From: Arenicella sp.
GTDB taxonomy: Bacteria > Pseudomonadota > Gammaproteobacteria > Arenicellales > Arenicellaceae
Length of the DNA stretch: 9,249 nucleotides
Direction of reading: 5' to 3'
Assembly: GCA_023299895.1 (NCBI GenBank)
Contig: JALZWI010000126.1
Span: 1 to 9,249 of the forward strand
The first letter of the stretch is position 1; the number at the start of each line of letters is the position of its first letter. The position numbers and the translations under genes were made by a program. Below, piece by piece: positions 6,453 through 9,249 of this stretch. The notes beneath the pieces are model-generated. The model did not search any database. It saw only the letters and a program-made list of their open reading frames with translations, and had not been told where the DNA came from.

Positions 6453-7057
6453 AACGATTATTGCTGTGTTTTTGTCTTTGTATTTTGGTAGGTTGTGCAA
6501 CTAAGCCCCCCTCTAACGTAAGTAATATTTGTTCGATTTTTAAAGAATACCCATCATGGTATAAAGCAGCTAAAGATAGTTCGATACGTTGGGGTGGGCC
6601 GATTCAATTGCCGATGGCTATTATGTATCAGGAATCTAGTTTTAAGCATAATGCCAAGCCACCGATGCAATATTTTTTAGGTTTTATTCCGACTGGCCGA
6701 GCGAGCAACGCTTATGGCTATGCACAAGCATTACAAGGCACTTGGGCAGACTACCAAAATGAAATCGGTTCGCGTTTTCGTGATCGAGATAACTTTGCCA
6801 ATGCCTATGATTTTATTCAGTGGTATATGCACAAGACCTACCAGCGAAACGGTGTGTCTAAATGGGATTATTATGCGCAGTACTTAAATTACCACGAAGG
6901 CCAAGGTGGTTATGCGAGAGGCACGCATAACAGAAAACAGTGGTTATTAAATGTTGCTCGACGCGTTGAGCAACGTGCTAAGCAATATACTACACAAATT
7001 CAACAATGCCTGCCGGAGCTAGACAATATGCGCACTGGTTGGTTTGGTTCTTTTTAA
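6440..7057 (+). CDS. Lipoprotein with lytic-transglycosylase-like (SLT) domain
   Basis: The 205-residue product starts with a lipoprotein signal: basic KR, a hydrophobic stretch and the lipobox LVGC with Cys19, followed by Ala. The lack of Asp at +2 favours outer membrane sorting. The mature part resembles SLT-type transglycosylases: LPMAIMYQESSF contains the probable catalytic Glu65, followed by NAKPP, then the conserved SNAYGYAQALQGTW at 89-102 and YLNYHEGQGGYA at 148-159, matching the order of motifs in the goose-lysozyme-like fold. The predicted role is cleavage of peptidoglycan glycan strands in the periplasm; activity is unproven. The gene starts within the end of algR (13-base overlap) and so is probably the third gene of the algZ-algR operon. 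Pilus machines cross the cell wall and often need a local wall-cutting enzyme, so a link to pilus assembly is plausible but inferred. I recognise the family, not a specific gene name. Confidence 0.8.
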   Translation: MLSIKRLLLCFCLCILVGCATKPPSNVSNICSIFKEYPSWYKAAKDSSIRWGGPIQLPMAIMYQESSFKHNAKPPMQYFLGFIPTGRASNAYGYAQALQGTWADYQNEIGSRFRDRDNFANAYDFIQWYMHKTYQRNGVSKWDYYAQYLNYHEGQGGYARGTHNRKQWLLNVARRVEQRAKQYTTQIQQCLPELDNMRTGWFGSF

Positions 7058-7192
7058 GCGAGCGCGTTGAGAGCTCTTGGGCTCAAGGCTGATTCTTTAT
7101 GACGAGTGCGTTAAGCGGTCTTTTTTATATACACCTGCTCAGGACGGTGCTCATTTAATACTCACCGAGCAATGTTATCGGCTTATCAGAAG

Positions 7193-9249
7193 TTATTCGT
7201 ATTCACTCATAGATGGACAGCTGCAGATTAGGTTTTTATCACCGTAGACATTATCGATACGACCAACTGGCGGCCAGTACTTAACACTGTCATCAATCTC
7301 AGAGTCAGGTTGGCTGGCGCTTGTTCTTGAATAGGGTACCTGTAAATCATCATTCATTAAAAACTGCATCGTATGCGGGGCATTGCTTAATAGGTTGTTA
7401 TCAAGTGGAACGTCACCGCTCTTAACTTGTTGGTATTCTTTGAAGATACCGAGCATGGCTCGACAAAAACGTTCTAATTCAGCCAGTGATTCGCTCTCTG
7501 TTGGCTCGATCATCAAGGTGCCTGGCACAGGGAAACTCATGGTCGGCGCGTGGAAACCATAGTCAATTAAACGTTTGGCGATATCATCGACACTGACTCC
7601 ATGATCTTTCATTGGGCGAGTGTCGATAATGCATTCATGCGCAACTAGACCTGATTCACCAGTAAACAGAATAGGGTATTGGTCTTTAAGGCGATGTGCG
7701 ATGTAGTTGGCACTGAGAATCGCGGTTTGCGTGGCTTTGCGTAAACCTTGCGCACCCATCATGCGGATATACATCCACGAAATCGGTAAAATGCTGGCAC
7801 TGCCGAATGGTGCTGAACTAATTAATGCACCTTTTCTCTCAACATTATGGCTGTCTGTTGGTAAAAAGGGTTCCAAATGTTTACCGACCGCAACGGGGCC
7901 AACACCTGGGCCGCCGCCACCGTGAGGTATGCAAAATGTTTTGTGTAAATTAAGGTGTGATACATCACCGCCAAATTTACCAGGTTGTGCAACACCGACT
8001 AGGGCATTCAAATTGGCGCCATCGATATACACTTGACCGCCAGCAGCATGTACTTCGTTACAGACTTTGGTGACATCCGCTTCAAATACGCCGTGGGTGG
8101 AAGGGTAGGTGATCATAATCGCTGCAATACGGTTTGGGTATTCGGTGATTTTATTTTTCAGGTCCTCTAAGTCAACATTGCCTTCGATATTGCATTTGAC
8201 CACAACGACTTGCATGTTGGCCATTTGTGCGCTGGCTGGATTGGTGCCGTGCGCGGAGCTTGGGATAAGACAGATGTCTCGATCAAAATCATTCTGAGCT
8301 TCATGATAGGCCTTAATCGCTAGCAGGCCGGCATACTCACCTTGTGAACCGGCGTTGGGTTGCAATGAGATCGCATCATAACCAGTACAAGCGCATAACA
8401 TCTGCTCTAACTGGGCGATCATGGTTTGATAGCCGGTTGTTTGGTCTTGTGGCGCGAAGGGGTGAATTTGTCCAAACTCTGGCCAGGTAACAGGGGTCAT
8501 TTCTGACGCAGAATTGAGTTTCATGGTGCACGAACCAAGCGGGATCATTGAACGATCCAGCGCAATGTCTTTATCAGAAAGTTTACGCAAATAGCGCATC
8601 ATTTCGGTTTCGCTGTGATACTGGTGAAATACTTCTTGTGACATATAATCATCAGAACGTAATTGATTAGCGGGCAATGGTTCAGCTAATTGGAGTTCTT
8701 GCAAATCAGCGCCAAAACAACTGAGCAGGGCAATGATGTCGTGCTCATCACACGTTTCATCAATTGAAATCGACAACTTCGAATCACCTTGATAATTTAA
8801 GTTATAACCAAGCTCCAACGCTTTTGCGGTAATGTCTGCGGCTTGGTCAGTGTTAATACTAACCGTATCAAAAATGCTGTTATGTGTTTGGAAGCCGAGC
8901 TGCTGAACTTGTTGAGCCAAAGTACGAGCCAGACGGTTAACTTGTAATGCAATTGCTTGCAGTTTTTGCGGGCCGTGATAACAAGCATAGAGAGTTGCCA
9001 TGATTGCTAGTAAGGCTTGCGCGGTACAGATGTTCGACGTGGCTTTTTCACGGCGAATATGTTGCTCGCGGGTTTGTAGTGCTAGGCGATAGGCCAGATT
9101 TCCATGCACATCAATCGATTGACCAACTAAGCGACCTGGCATTGAGCGTTTGTATTTATCTTTTACGGCAAAAAAGCCTGCATGCGGACCACCAAAACCA
9201 AGGGGCACGCCAAAGCGCTGTGAGTTACCAACAACAATATCAGCACCGA
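7193..9249 (-). CDS. gcvP: Glycine dehydrogenase (decarboxylating), P protein, C-terminal part (5' end outside window)
   Basis: The frame enters from the right edge and ends at the TAA at 7195-7193, giving 684 residues of an enzyme usually near 950-960. The visible part begins in the first half at [20 protein letters not shown], a strongly conserved segment, and includes [29 protein letters not shown] and [13 protein letters not shown]. The PLP-binding Lys lies in [18 protein letters not shown], encoded at 7942-7940. It is the pyridoxal-phosphate decarboxylase of the glycine cleavage system: it releases CO2 from glycine and passes the aminomethyl group to the lipoyl arm of H protein. Both halves seem fused in one chain, as in most Proteobacteria, rather than split as GcvPA/GcvPB. 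No frameshift or lost key residue is visible. The gene converges with the SLT lipoprotein across a 135-base gap, and nothing suggests a functional tie to the pilus genes. Confidence 0.96.
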   Translation of the reverse strand, partial: GADIVVGNSQRFGVPLGFGGPHAGFFAVKDKYKRSMPGRLVGQSIDVHGNLAYRLALQTREQHIRREKATSNICTAQALLAIMATLYACYHGPQKLQAIALQVNRLARTLAQQVQQLGFQTHNSIFDTVSINTDQAADITAKALELGYNLNYQGDSKLSISIDETCDEHDIIALLSCFGADLQELQLAEPLPANQLRSDDYMSQEVFHQYHSETEMMRYLRKLSDKDIALDRSMIPLGSCTMKLNSASEMTPVTWPEFGQIHPFAPQDQTTGYQTMIAQLEQMLCACTGYDAISLQPNAGSQGEYAGLLAIKAYHEAQNDFDRDICLIPSSAHGTNPASAQMANMQVVVVKCNIEGNVDLEDLKNKITEYPNRIAAIMITYPSTHGVFEADVTKVCNEVHAAGGQVYIDGANLNALVGVAQPGKFGGDVSHLNLHKTFCIPHGGGGPGVGPVAVGKHLEPFLPTDSHNVERKGALISSAPFGSASILPISWMYIRMMGAQGLRKATQTAILSANYIAHRLKDQYPILFTGESGLVAHECIIDTRPMKDHGVSVDDIAKRLIDYGFHAPTMSFPVPGTLMIEPTESESLAELERFCRAMLGIFKEYQQVKSGDVPLDNNLLSNAPHTMQFLMNDDLQVPYSRTSASQPDSEIDDSVKYWPPVGRIDNVYGDKNLICSCPSMSEYE

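Noticed and set aside
7101..7126. Possible terminator after the SLT lipoprotein gene, ending in six T
   Set aside because: The T tract is present, but the preceding stem is only GAC/GTC plus a two-base GC pair with mismatches, too weak to call.
7139..7174. Possible hairpin between the convergent lipoprotein and gcvP genes (TGCTC/GAGCA or GGTG/CACC)
   Set aside because: The two short stems are mutually exclusive, loops are long, and no T tract follows on either strand.
7707..7925. Plus-strand open frame opposite gcvP
   Set aside because: It mirrors the highly conserved PLP-site region of gcvP; the Gly/Pro-rich translation is an antisense artefact.

Overview
This window looks like a chromosomal segment of a gammaproteobacterium with moderate to low G+C. 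Evidence is the gene content: a Pseudomonas-type minor pilin cluster, an AlgZ/AlgR-type two-component pair and a single-chain P protein of the glycine cleavage system. The genus cannot be named from the sequence. There is no insertion sequence, tRNA, rRNA, CRISPR array or phage gene, and base composition shows no obvious foreign island.

Left half (1-4441, all minus strand): a type IV pilus minor pilin operon read in the order fimT, pilV, pilW, pilX, pilY1. The first four encode small prepilins with class III leader peptides. They should form the priming complex at the pilus tip together with the large PilY1 adhesin, which carries a von Willebrand A domain. Genes are closely spaced (pilV and pilW overlap by one base in TAATG; the other gaps are about 55-80 bases). 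pilY1 leaves the window with its C-terminal part missing, and any pilE-type gene would lie beyond it.

Middle (4442-4663): a divergent control region between fimT and the sensor kinase gene. It holds two AlgR-like boxes in direct repeat, exactly 21 bases apart, with a possible third half-site nearby. Right of it on the plus strand are algZ (LytS-type histidine kinase), algR (LytTR response regulator) and a lipoprotein with a lytic-transglycosylase-like (SLT) domain. These three are packed with a 1-base gap and a 13-base overlap, so they are probably one operon.

Right end (7193-9249, minus strand): the C-terminal two thirds of gcvP, convergent with the lipoprotein gene and unrelated in function.

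How it fits together: in Pseudomonas aeruginosa, FimS(AlgZ)/AlgR activates the fimU-pilVWXY1Y2E operon, and PilY1 takes part in surface sensing and feeds back on that regulator. Here regulator and target are physically divergent across a short region carrying candidate AlgR sites, so a compact self-contained surface-sensing module is a reasonable inference. The parts that look less standard are the SLT lipoprotein joined to the regulator operon, a 30-base in-frame tandem duplication inside PilX, and a long Asp/Asn-rich insertion in the PilY1 A domain. I see no wholly new system.
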